Positions 17,229 through 25,355 of a stretch of DNA of 64,000 nt are shown here, one piece after another. The notes under the pieces were generated by a model, which had not been told where the DNA came from, did no database searches, and worked only from the letters and a program-made list of their open reading frames with translations. Source of the DNA: Rufibacter hautae (lineage in GTDB: Bacteria > Bacteroidota > Bacteroidia > Cytophagales > Hymenobacteraceae); assembly GCF_008271695.1 (NCBI RefSeq), contig NZ_VKKY01000003.1, positions 1,460,490 to 1,524,489 on the forward strand, in the 5' to 3' direction. Made by a program: the position numbers and the translations under genes. Each line of letters starts with the position of its first letter. Position 1 is the stretch's first letter.

Positions 17229-17680
17229 CCCAAAGTAAAAGCATAGCTATTCTCATTGCCGACGACGATGCCGAAGACCGCATGCTCCTAAGGGAGGCCA
17301 TGGAGGAAAATCACTTACCAAACGAACTCTTCTTTGTAGAAAATGGCGAAGAGTTGATGGATTTCCTGTGCCACCGAGGCAACTATGCAGACAAGGAAGG
17401 CTACCCTTTACCCGGCCTCATTCTCCTGGACCTGAACATGCCCAAGAAAGATGGGCGCGAGGCGCTAAAGGAAATCAAAGAAGACGTGAACCTAAAGCAT
17501 ATACCGGTGGTGGTGCTCACTACCTCCAAGGCCGAGGAAGACATCTTAAAGACCTATGATTTAGGGGTAAGTTCCTTTATCACCAAACCAGTGACGTTTG
17601 CCTCCCTGGTAGAAATGATCAAAACCCTAGCCGATTATTGGTTTGATTTAGTAGAACTGCCTAAAAACCCGAAGCTCTAA
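17225..17680 (+). CDS. Single-domain response regulator, Rcp1-like
   Basis: A 151-aa receiver-only protein. Acidic pocket DDD near 13-15, phosphoacceptor D69 (LLDLNMP), switch Thr in VVLTTSK and conserved Lys in ITKP. The LNMPKKDGREAL wording is that of Rcp1-type regulators, which shuttle phosphate from PAS or phytochrome kinases. Its ATG overlaps the kinase stop (ATGA), making it the direct partner of the heme-PAS kinase. With no output domain, it presumably relays phosphate to the downstream kinase or to the REC-CRP protein. Confidence 0.92.
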   Translation: MTQSKSIAILIADDDAEDRMLLREAMEENHLPNELFFVENGEELMDFLCHRGNYADKEGYPLPGLILLDLNMPKKDGREALKEIKEDVNLKHIPVVVLTTSKAEEDILKTYDLGVSSFITKPVTFASLVEMIKTLADYWFDLVELPKNPKL

Positions 17681-17688
17681 TCTAACCC

Positions 17689-18939
17689 ATGCACATGGCA
17701 GAGACAGATACTGAACCTATTAAGGTGTTGCTGGTAGACGATGACGAGGATGATTTTATTATCACCAGTGATATCATTCATGATATTCCGGCCCGGGTGT
17801 ATTCCTTGGAATGGGAGCCTTCTTTTGAGGGTGCTTTAAAGAAAATAGCCCTAAAACAACATGACGTCTATTTAGTAGATTACCGGTTGGGCGCGCATGA
17901 TGGGCTGGAACTGATTACCCAGGCCCTGCAAAACGGTGCCGTCGCTCCCTTTATTCTATTGACTGGGCAATCTGACCGCGAAACGGACGAGAAAGCCATG
18001 CGTTTGGGCGCTTCGGATTTCCTGATCAAAGGGCGGCTTACTTCCTTTGATTTGGAGCGTTCCATCCGCTACAGCATGGAGCATGCCAAAAGCCTGGCGG
18101 AAATCCAGACGCTCAACGCCGAGTTGGAAGAACGGGTAGCGGTCCGGACTCAGGAGTTGGCTCAGACAATCAATCAGCTGAAGGAAACAAACAAAAGCCT
18201 GTTTGAGGCCCAGCAGGAAATAAAGAAAGCCCTGCAAAAGGAGAAAGACTTGAATGAGCTGAAGTCCAGGTTTGTGACCATTGCCTCGCATGAGTTCAGA
18301 ACCCCGTTAAGTACCGTCTTGTCATCGGCGTCTTTGATTGGGAAATACAAACTCACCGAGGACGATGACAAACGGCAGAAACATGTGAGCCGCATCAAAT
18401 CGGCGGTGAGTAACCTTACGGGTATCTTAAATGACTTCCTGTCTTTGAGCCGGATTGAGGAAGGCAAGATTTATAATGTTCCCACCGATTTTGACCTCAG
18501 AGCCTTCATGGAGGAGATCCTAGATGAGATGCAGGGGTACATCAAAATGGGGCAGGTCATCCGGTACCACCACCAGGGAACACCGGCCACCGTTACCTTA
18601 GACAAGCAACTTGTCAAAAACATCGTGCTTAATCTGCTCTCCAATGCCAGCAAGTATTCCGCCGAGGGGAAAGAAATCCTCCTGACAACGGTGGTAGAAG
18701 CGGAGGATGTGAAAATTCAGGTCCAGGACCAAGGAATCGGGATACCGGAAGCAGACCAGAACCACTTGTTCACGCCCTTTTTCAGAGCCCAAAATGCGAC
18801 CAATTACGAGGGAACAGGCTTAGGGCTCAACATTGTGAAGCGGTACGTAGACATCATGAACGGAACGCTCAGCTACTCCAGCCAGCAAAATGTAGGCACC
18901 ACTTTTACGGTTCAATTCTTTAAAAAACCCTGCGTATGA
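17689..18939 (+). CDS. Hybrid REC-histidine kinase
   Basis: A 416-aa soluble protein: N-terminal receiver (about 10-130) with D64 in YLVDYRLG, a coiled-coil linker (about 135-190), an H-box with H201 (ASHEFRTPL) and an ATPase domain ending near 412 (DQGIGIPE, GTGLGLNIV). A receiver in front of a kinase core is typical of intermediate relay proteins. The start could also be the second ATG at 17695. The stop overlaps the REC-CRP gene by ATGA, so the two are probably partners. It sits 8 bp after the Rcp1-like gene. Confidence 0.92.
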   Translation: MHMAETDTEPIKVLLVDDDEDDFIITSDIIHDIPARVYSLEWEPSFEGALKKIALKQHDVYLVDYRLGAHDGLELITQALQNGAVAPFILLTGQSDRETDEKAMRLGASDFLIKGRLTSFDLERSIRYSMEHAKSLAEIQTLNAELEERVAVRTQELAQTINQLKETNKSLFEAQQEIKKALQKEKDLNELKSRFVTIASHEFRTPLSTVLSSASLIGKYKLTEDDDKRQKHVSRIKSAVSNLTGILNDFLSLSRIEEGKIYNVPTDFDLRAFMEEILDEMQGYIKMGQVIRYHHQGTPATVTLDKQLVKNIVLNLLSNASKYSAEGKEILLTTVVEAEDVKIQVQDQGIGIPEADQNHLFTPFFRAQNATNYEGTGLGLNIVKRYVDIMNGTLSYSSQQNVGTTFTVQFFKKPCV

Positions 18940-19997
18940 AAAAGATTTTGCTCATAGAAGACAACCACGAGATACGGGAAAACATAGCCGAAATATTGTC
19001 ATTAGCCAATTACGAAGTGCTGGAGGCGGAACATGGCAAATCCGGCGTAGAGGTTGCAAAAAATGAAAAGCCAGACTTGATCATCTGTGACATCATGATG
19101 CCCCAGTTAGATGGCTATGGCGTTTTGCATATGTTGAGCAAGAACCCGGCTACCTCGGGCATTCCTTTCATTTTCCTGACAGCTAAATCAGAGAAAGAAG
19201 ACTTCAGAAAGGGCATGAACCTGGGCGCTGATGATTACCTCATCAAGCCCTTTGACGACCTAGAACTGCTGGATGCGGTGGAGATGCGCCTGAAAAAAAA
19301 CGAGATCCTGCGGGCCGATTTTCAAAAGAACGCCCAAGGGCTGAACGACTTCCTGCAAGAGGCCAAAGGGATGCAGGAACTCAACAATCTCATCTCCAAT
19401 GAGCGTAAGATATCGGTATTCAAGAAAAAGCAGCAGCTCTTTGCCGAAGGCCAATACCCGCATTCATTGTTCTTCCTGAATAAAGGCAAAATTAAAACAT
19501 ACAAAACCAACGAGGAAGGCCGCGAATACATCACGAATTTGTATAAAGAAGGCGAATTCATTGGCTACCAGGACCTAGTGGAAGACCAAACCTACCGTGA
19601 ATCGGCGGAGGCATTGGAAGACTCCGAGGTATGTATCATCAACAAAGACGATTTCAACTCGCTGCTTTACCAGAACCGCGACGTCGCCAACAAATTCATC
19701 AAAATCCTCTCCGGCAACCTGGCAGACAGAGAAGAACGGCTCCTGAAGCTGGCTTACAACTCCGTGCGCAAGCGGGTAGCCGAGGCCTTGTTGCTAGTGG
19801 AGAAACAGTACCAGCAAAACGAAGGCAAAAACACCCAGGTGAATATTTCCCGTGAGGACCTCGCCAACATTGTGGGGGCTTCAAAAGAGACAGTGATCAG
19901 AACCCTTTCCGACTTTAAAGACGAAAAGCTCATCAGCATCAAAGGCGGTAAAATCACCATCCTCAACCTGGAAAAGCTTATCAAGATGCGCAATTGA
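18936..19997 (+). CDS. Response regulator-CRP/FNR fusion transcription factor
   Basis: A 353-aa protein joining a receiver (1-122; D52 in LIICDIMMP, K104 in IKPF) to a cyclic-nucleotide-type beta-barrel (about 155-260) and a CRP-type HTH (about 300-335). The recognition helix reads ASKETVIRTLSDF: E318 and R322 match the E and R that contact the TGA core in CRP and FNR. There is no FNR-type Cys cluster, so oxygen is probably sensed through phosphorylation, not an iron-sulfur centre. It merges FixJ-like and FixK-like roles. It is the obvious candidate to bind the ATGAC-N4-RTCAT sites before ccoS, ccoG, its own operon, hemA and perhaps hemN. Confidence 0.9.
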   Translation: MKKILLIEDNHEIRENIAEILSLANYEVLEAEHGKSGVEVAKNEKPDLIICDIMMPQLDGYGVLHMLSKNPATSGIPFIFLTAKSEKEDFRKGMNLGADDYLIKPFDDLELLDAVEMRLKKNEILRADFQKNAQGLNDFLQEAKGMQELNNLISNERKISVFKKKQQLFAEGQYPHSLFFLNKGKIKTYKTNEEGREYITNLYKEGEFIGYQDLVEDQTYRESAEALEDSEVCIINKDDFNSLLYQNRDVANKFIKILSGNLADREERLLKLAYNSVRKRVAEALLLVEKQYQQNEGKNTQVNISREDLANIVGASKETVIRTLSDFKDEKLISIKGGKITILNLEKLIKMRN

Positions 19998-20419
19998 GGT
20001 GGCCCTGTATAGCCCTAAATAAATTAAGTAAGCTTGCCAAACCCTACATATTCCGTCCCTCTTTGAAGGGGGTAGGGGGGATGACAAGGCCGAGTCAAAA
20101 ACCGTTTTCCCATGCTACAGGGAAAGGGCAACCACAAGGGATTGCTCCTACATTTCGGGAATGCCATGATCTGCACGAGTAATTATCTTAAGCCTTAAAA
20201 CCGAGACGGAAGACGAGCACAGATTTTGGCATGTTAATAAACTTCCCGGTTTTATGAAAAGTATGTTTCAGGCCTAGTTTTCCAAATACGGCACCAAAAC
20301 TGAAACCTAAAGTTCTTTAAGTAAAAAGCAGGTCCTTGAGAAAAGTCCTGTGAAAGAATGACAAAGATCATATTCTGTCACCAGCTGTATCCCGAAATTT
20401 GTAGGGTAATCTGGAACCC
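19998..20419. other. Non-coding gap before hemA
   Basis: No supported gene. The only structure I can see is the CRP/FNR-type operator at 20358-20371 and the -7-like GAAATTTG at 20394-20401. Confidence 0.6.
20358..20371. promoter_or_regulatory. CRP/FNR-type operator upstream of hemA
   Basis: ATGAC-AAAG-ATCAT, the same sequence as the ccoG site. The centre is 29.5 bp before GAAATTTG (20394-20401), a -7-like element, matching the geometry at ccoS. Confidence 0.6.
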
Positions 20420-21694
20420 ATGCAGCCACAATTCAAAGCCCTTTCTTTATCTTATAAGAATGCACCCATCGCCATCCGCGAGATGGTTTCTCTGAACGAG
20501 ATTGGGTGTAAGAACTTATTGGACAAGGTAAAAGAATTCACTTCTGCGCAGGAAGTGTTGGTACTCTCTACCTGTAACCGTACCGAGGTGTACTACAGCG
20601 CTGAAAAAGACTTGTCCAAAGCAATCATCAAACTCATTGCCATAGAAAAAGGCTTTTTAGCTACCAGTACTGTTGCACCTTATTTCCTGACTATTTTGAA
20701 CCATCAAGAAGCGGTGCGGCATTTGTTTAACGTAGCCATTGGGTTGGAGTCGCAGGTGGTGGGTGATTTCCAGATTCTGAACCAGGTAAAGAGAGCCTAC
20801 GCCTGGGCCGCCGAGGATCAGGCCGTAGGGCCATTTCTGCATAGATTACTGCACACCATTTTTGCCACGAACAAACGGGTCAGCAATGAAACCGCTTTCA
20901 GAGACGGGGCTGCCTCAGTGGCCTACGCCACCGTTGAACTGGTGGAGGAAGTGACAAAAGGGATTGAGAACCCAAGGATATTGATGATTGGGGTAGGGGA
21001 GATGGGCAGTACCGTTTGCCTGAACTTTCAGAAAACCAGCCTCAAAAACGTAGTGGTGGTGAACCGTACGCACCAAAAAGCAGCGGATTTGGCCAGAAGA
21101 GCCAATGCGCAGGCTGTTTATTGGGAAGACATCCACCAAGAGTTACAGCTGGCAGACGTGGTGATTTCCTCTGTCCCCGGCGACTGCTTCTCCTTGGGCA
21201 AAGAAAGTTTCCAGTTCCAGGCTCTTCAAAGCCCTAAGTTCTTCCTGGATCTTTCAATGCCGCGCAGTATTCAAGATGATTTGGCCACACTACCAGGCGT
21301 TAGGGTGTACAATGTAGATACCATCAAGAACCGCGCAACTGAAGCCGTTGCCAAAAGACTGGCTTCGGTGCCAGCCGTCCAAAATATCATTTCTGAGGCT
21401 ATAGCTGAGTTCAATGCTTGGGAAAGGGAAATGGAGCTTTCCCCGGTTATTCAGCAATTCAAAAACAAACTGGAAGAAATTAGGAAGCAAGAAGTGGCTC
21501 GTGCGCTGAAGAAAGTAAGTGGCCAGGAAAAGGAACTGCTGGAAAGCGTCACTAAAAACTTCCTAAACAAGATCATGAAATTGCCGGTGATAGAACTGAA
21601 AGCAGCGTGCCAACGGGGGGAGTCTGACGCTTTGTTAGACGGACTTGCGATGCTGTTTAAGCTGGAAGATCAAACCGAGTTTGTAGAAGCTTAA
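20420..21694 (+). CDS. hemA: Glutamyl-tRNA reductase
   Basis: First committed step of C5 tetrapyrrole synthesis: NADPH-dependent reduction of glutamyl-tRNA to glutamate-1-semialdehyde. It is 424 aa, the usual length. Nucleophile C52 in STCNRTEVYY, the catalytic-domain segment GLESQVVGDFQILNQVK, the NADPH-binding MIGVGEMG near 195, and a helical dimerisation C-terminus. Other heme genes do not follow, so it is probably monocistronic. The operator upstream suggests that heme synthesis is raised together with the heme-rich cbb3 oxidase. Confidence 0.96.
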   Translation: MQPQFKALSLSYKNAPIAIREMVSLNEIGCKNLLDKVKEFTSAQEVLVLSTCNRTEVYYSAEKDLSKAIIKLIAIEKGFLATSTVAPYFLTILNHQEAVRHLFNVAIGLESQVVGDFQILNQVKRAYAWAAEDQAVGPFLHRLLHTIFATNKRVSNETAFRDGAASVAYATVELVEEVTKGIENPRILMIGVGEMGSTVCLNFQKTSLKNVVVVNRTHQKAADLARRANAQAVYWEDIHQELQLADVVISSVPGDCFSLGKESFQFQALQSPKFFLDLSMPRSIQDDLATLPGVRVYNVDTIKNRATEAVAKRLASVPAVQNIISEAIAEFNAWEREMELSPVIQQFKNKLEEIRKQEVARALKKVSGQEKELLESVTKNFLNKIMKLPVIELKAACQRGESDALLDGLAMLFKLEDQTEFVEA

Positions 21695-21961
21695 TCCAGA
21701 ATCAGAAAAAAATGGTAAACCTGCTTTCCGGTTCCGAGAACATGTTTACTTAAGCTATTGGATTATTTTGAATCCCCTGGCATTGACCACTGCTCTCTAT
21801 CTTTAATACTGGAATGGCTGAAATGAGGAGCTTGAGGTTAAGAACAACAGCATTTCAAATCCAAATTTAAGGGGCATCTTACCTCACAAAGGCATTCCAT
21901 ACTTTAGATTTTAAAATTATCGAGTTTGAGGATTTGTACGTAAATATGTATGCATTTAAAA

Positions 21962-22006
21962 ATTAAAAGCCAGTAAGTCCTTGTCTTACTGGCTTTTAAT
22001 TTTTTA
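21962..22006. terminator. Terminator downstream of hemA
   Basis: Perfect 16-bp stem (21962-21977 with 21985-22000; AAAAGCCAGTAAG type), 7-nt loop, then TTTTTT. Confidence 0.8.
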
Positions 22007-22778
22007 CTCTGTAGTCCGTAGGGTAGTTGAACTACTGGACAGCTGATTATTCTTAGTTTTTGAACTAGGCTGAGCATAATGATTGGTGCAAAAATGCCAG
22101 TCAAAGGTAAGGCCATTCAATCCTTTCTTACCCTTATTTTAGACCTTGCACCAGTAATGGGGTAGTTTATGGGTCTGTGTCAGGCACATTTTAAACTAAG
22201 GAAAATACCTAGCAACACAAAACAGACCTCCACGGCCTTAGACAAAACCCTCCACTCGGATAAACTACCGCCACAAGGCTACCAAGCCCCTCATAGGCTT
22301 TTCTGCAATGTTAACCGGTTTCAGGCTGAACAAATGGTTTTGTTCAAACTTTTTCGAGCCAGACTTTAGGTTACAAGAAATCCGGTGTTTTTTGAACGGA
22401 TTTAAATTGAATTTTTCCTTCTTTTGTTTGTTATTTTTCATGTGGCAAAGAGTTTTGAAAAAAAACATTTAGCAAATGGAAAAAAAATGAGCCTCAAGCC
22501 TTGTTTTTACCATAAGCTTATTAAGTCATAAAAATTGAATTATTCTAATGTGTAGGGGTGGAGGTGAACTTAGAGATAAGCAAGCTTAATTATTGATTAT
22601 ATATTTCGACATAAATCATTAATTCTGTTTTATATTTTTTAACAATAAAATAAGAGTCAATATGAGGGTGTTAAATCTAATATATACATAGGCTCGATGA
22701 TGTTATTAATGTCGACGGAAACTGTCCCTGGTGTCAAATGTTGTCATAAAATATTTTTTTAACCTTAGCATGTGATTA

Positions 22779-22827
22779 AAATAATATATCACATTATAAT
22801 TTATAATTATGATGTGATATATTATTT
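22779..22827. repeat. 49-bp AT-rich palindrome
   Basis: Arms 22779-22794 and 22812-22827 are perfectly complementary over 16 bp (AAATAATATATCACAT type). After one mismatch the symmetry continues as ATAATT-TAT-AATTAT, giving a nearly continuous 23-bp arm. It lacks a T-run and lies about 230 bp upstream of the HTH gene. It could be an operator, a cruciform or a recombination or replication site. Confidence 0.6.
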
Positions 22828-23055
22828 ATAACTCGAATAAATCATTTTAGGCTATCGGATAAATTGACTTTGTGAATTGTAATTCTCCCATTGATTACCC
22901 AGTATAGTGTTTTCTAAATATGCTGTAAGAAGGCTGTGATTGCCTGTATAAGGGGTGTAATGGGTGTATTGGTGTTAAAAAAAAGTCGTTCCTTTGTGGT
23001 CATAATTGAACGTTTTACAAACCATTAAACATGAAGAAAGATTATTTAAACCCGC

Positions 23056-23463
23056 GTGAGTAGAAAGGGTGAAAGAGTGACAACAGGGGACGGTACACAG
23101 GTGCTTAGAGCCTGGAGACCGAGCTCGGAAGCAGGCGGAAAATCCGTTCTGTTATCAGAATCAATTGCTGTTGAATTAGGGAATTCAATCGGCTTTTTGA
23201 TGGATCTACTAAAACCTTTTTTTGAGGAGATGGTCAAAGAAGCCGTCTCCAGCCACTTCCCTGCCAAAGAAACGAAGGAGCCGGAGGACTTTCTGCTCAC
23301 CGTAAAAGAGGCGGCAACGCTGCTGTACGTGACGGAGACCACGATTCATGCATGGAAGAAGAATGGGATTATTCCCTTTCATCGGAAAGGCCGCCGGGTG
23401 TACTTCAAGCGGAGCGAGCTGCTCGCCTCCCTCAAGTCCGTCAACCTGAACTGGCAGAATTAA
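23056..23463 (+). CDS. Excisionase/MerR-like HTH DNA-binding protein
   Basis: Up to 135 aa. The C-terminal part (about 79-127) is a classic HTH_17 domain: LLTVKEAATLLYVTETTIHAW, then the wing IIPFHRKGRRVYFKRSEL. Such proteins are excisionases or small regulators in integrative elements. The start is uncertain: GTG at 23056 has no good ribosome site and the first ~45 residues look unstructured; ATG at 23200 would give about 87 aa. It precedes the polymerase-like gene by 80 bp and is presumably its regulator or the element's Xis. Confidence 0.7.
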   Translation: MSRKGERVTTGDGTQVLRAWRPSSEAGGKSVLLSESIAVELGNSIGFLMDLLKPFFEEMVKEAVSSHFPAKETKEPEDFLLTVKEAATLLYVTETTIHAWKKNGIIPFHRKGRRVYFKRSELLASLKSVNLNWQN

Positions 23464-23543
23464 CAAACTATTTCCAACCAAAGGTAGCAGGCCCGCAAGG
23501 CGGGTCCTGCCACCGCTTTGCCAAACGACAAACAAAACGAACC

Positions 23544-25355
23544 ATGACAAAACGAATCCATGGGGCGGCCCAAGCCGCACAAGAGGGGGAAAATCCGCCC
23601 AAACCGGAGCCGCCGCTCTACTTCAAACTGCCCTGCAGCCTGGATCTGGAGACATTGCTCCCGGGGCGCCGAGGGAGAAAGCTCCGCCTGTATGCCTACC
23701 TCTGCCATATCATCTACGAGAGGAGGATATGGGGACGGAAAGAGGAGGGGGATGACCCCTTCGTTCAGTTGGACAGCAGGTTGCTGCAGAGAATGTTGAC
23801 TACGAAGGAGTGCAGATCGGTCATAGGGGACCTGGTCCGTGCAGGGGTGATAGAGGTTGACGGTAAATTCCGAATAGGAAAAGAGGGTGAGCCGGGGAAG
23901 TGCCTGGGCTACCGGTTCACCCCGCGGTACGCAAACCAAGGGCCGAAGCAGGTGGCCATCCACAACAAGCCCCTTAAGAAGAAGGCAATGAGGGGAATAG
24001 AAGAGTTTAAGCCTTCTGTTGGGGAGGTGTTGGGTTTCCTCTACCGGCAGCTCGGAAGGATTAGGGTTGACCTGCCGAAGGGCTACGGTTTTGTGCTGTG
24101 GCCCGCTAGGAGGGAGACATACCTCAGAATGCTGGTCTGGATCAAGGCCAATCCCAAGGTCTGTTTCACCTACCCGAGGATTCGCCCCGCTTCCCGCCAA
24201 GCGGAATGGGGCCAGCGCGCAGCAAGGGGCCGTGCAGATTTGCACGGGGGTGTTGCAGATCTGCATGGGGGGGTGTTGCAGATCTGCACGGGGTGTGCAG
24301 GATTGCATGGGGGTGTTGCAGCCGTGCAACAAGCAGGGAAGGTGGTTGCACAGCTGCAACCAGGTAGGGGAAAAGGTGCCTTTGTTCAACGTATGGCTGC
24401 ATCCTTGCGACACGTGGTTGCACCGGTGCACAACCAGCTGTCCATTTCGCGCGCAGGCACAAAGGGCACCGCCCTCCATTCAGGCGCCTTATTTTCGGTC
24501 CTTTCCGCCAAGCACCAACTCCTTTCCTGCCTTCCCCCCAAGGCTCCCTCTTCTTTTTCCTTTCTCTCTCCCCCTTATTCCTATCCCTATCTCCTCCCTC
24601 CTCCCTCCTCCCTATGTTATCACTTTTTAGACTTCAACACTTCCGCACGGCTGCTCCGCCTGGACAGGATGCACCAAGCCAGCATAGGGGAGGTCCCGTG
24701 GGACTTCAAGGTGGACGGGAAGACGGGGCGCCTGTTCACCAACCTCACCAACCTGAACAAGGAGCTCAGGCCGTTCCTGCGGCTGGACACTGGGCAGAGG
24801 ATCGTGGGCATCGACATCGGCGAGTGCCAGCCCTTCCTGCTGGGGATGCTCCTCCTGGAGCAGGCCCGGTCCCTGTGGCCGGAGGGGCTGCCCGGGGACG
24901 TAAGCCATTTCCTCGATCTGACGGAAAGCAGGAGTTTCTACCGCTTCCTCATGGACCGCTGCGGGATCGCGGAGGGGGAACGGGACGCTTTCAAGAAGAC
25001 CATCTTCGGGGGGATCTTCTACTGCTCCGACTGGAAGGCCGAGCACCCCGATAACCTGGCAGGCAGGACTTTCATAGAGCACTTCCCAAGCGTGTATACT
25101 GCCATCAAGGGGATGAAAGGGAGGGATAGGAGCACCCTGCCGATTCAGTTGATGAGGAAGGAGAGCGAGATCGTCATACACGGGGTGTGCCGGCAGGTGG
25201 CCGAGATGGGGGACGAGGGCTTCTTCCTCGCCACGATCCACGACTGCATCCTCACTACGGAAGACAAAGCGGATATAGTGGAGGGACTGCTTGGGGGGAT
25301 ATTCATGAAGAGATACGGCAGGGTGCCATTCCTCAATAGGGAGGAGATCAACTAG
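23544..25355 (+). CDS. Element replication protein: winged-helix-like N-terminus and family-A DNA polymerase-like C-terminus
   Basis: A 603-aa protein I do not know by name. Residues about 20-125 look like a winged helix (RLLQRMLTTKECRSVIGDLV then a beta wing). Residues about 230-355 are low-complexity and encoded by the dyad array and pyrimidine tract. Residues about 394-600 align by eye to the palm/fingers of family-A DNA polymerases: TGRLFTN (395-), motif A IVGIDIGECQPFL with D424, O-helix R480-x3-K484-x3-F488, a Q-helix-like EIVIHG, and motif C TIHDC with H566-D567. There is no exonuclease domain. An upstream in-frame extension would overlap the HTH gene and is rejected. A role as replication initiator and polymerase is inferred. 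Confidence 0.6.
   Translation: MTKRIHGAAQAAQEGENPPKPEPPLYFKLPCSLDLETLLPGRRGRKLRLYAYLCHIIYERRIWGRKEEGDDPFVQLDSRLLQRMLTTKECRSVIGDLVRAGVIEVDGKFRIGKEGEPGKCLGYRFTPRYANQGPKQVAIHNKPLKKKAMRGIEEFKPSVGEVLGFLYRQLGRIRVDLPKGYGFVLWPARRETYLRMLVWIKANPKVCFTYPRIRPASRQAEWGQRAARGRADLHGGVADLHGGVLQICTGCAGLHGGVAAVQQAGKVVAQLQPGRGKGAFVQRMAASLRHVVAPVHNQLSISRAGTKGTALHSGALFSVLSAKHQLLSCLPPKAPSSFSFLSPPYSYPYLLPPPSSLCYHFLDFNTSARLLRLDRMHQASIGEVPWDFKVDGKTGRLFTNLTNLNKELRPFLRLDTGQRIVGIDIGECQPFLLGMLLLEQARSLWPEGLPGDVSHFLDLTESRSFYRFLMDRCGIAEGERDAFKKTIFGGIFYCSDWKAEHPDNLAGRTFIEHFPSVYTAIKGMKGRDRSTLPIQLMRKESEIVIHGVCRQVAEMGDEGFFLATIHDCILTTEDKADIVEGLLGGIFMKRYGRVPFLNREEIN
24231..24430. repeat. Iteron-like array of TGCA-N4-TGCA dyads
   Basis: Eight dyads with first TGCA at 24233, 24254, 24277, 24296, 24317, 24347, 24398 and 24419 (the seventh is imperfect, TGCA-N4-TGCG). 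Most steps are 19-23 bp, about two helical turns. Some arms are longer, for example GGTTGCA-CAGC-TGCAACC at 24344-24361. The array lies inside the polymerase-like gene and encodes a DLHGGV-type repeat in that frame. It resembles replication iterons. Confidence 0.7.
24544..24613. repeat. 70-nt polypyrimidine tract with minus-strand G4 motif
   Basis: Only three purines (all A) in 70 nt of the plus strand. CCC runs at 24585, 24596, 24603 and 24610 give four GGG runs on the minus strand, a quadruplex-compatible spacing. It follows the dyad array and lies within the same open frame. Confidence 0.65.

Larger units (their letters stand above)
21695..23055. other. AT-rich non-coding left flank of the accessory element
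   Basis: About 1.36 kb without a convincing gene. It holds a terminator (21962-22006), a 49-bp near-perfect palindrome (22779-22827), a promoter-like TTG-N17-TTCCTTTG (22969-22996) and a possible 10-codon leader (23031-23063, MKKDYLNPRE). Composition shifts sharply at about 23.05 kb, where the GC-rich genes start. I see no duplicate of the tRNA-Arg 3' end here, so the left boundary of the element is not defined. Confidence 0.5.

Noticed and set aside
18936..19997. Classical oxygen-sensing FNR
   Set aside because: The N-terminus is a phosphoreceiver and there is no Cys cluster for an iron-sulfur centre.
24231..24430. Dyad array as a CRISPR
   Set aside because: Units are 12-18 bp palindromes at ~21-bp steps with no 30-40 bp unique spacers and no cas genes.
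23460..24479. 339-codon open frame on the minus strand
   Set aside because: Opposite the GC-rich polymerase-like gene; it has no domain, its content mirrors the dyad array, and the plus frame shows polymerase motifs.
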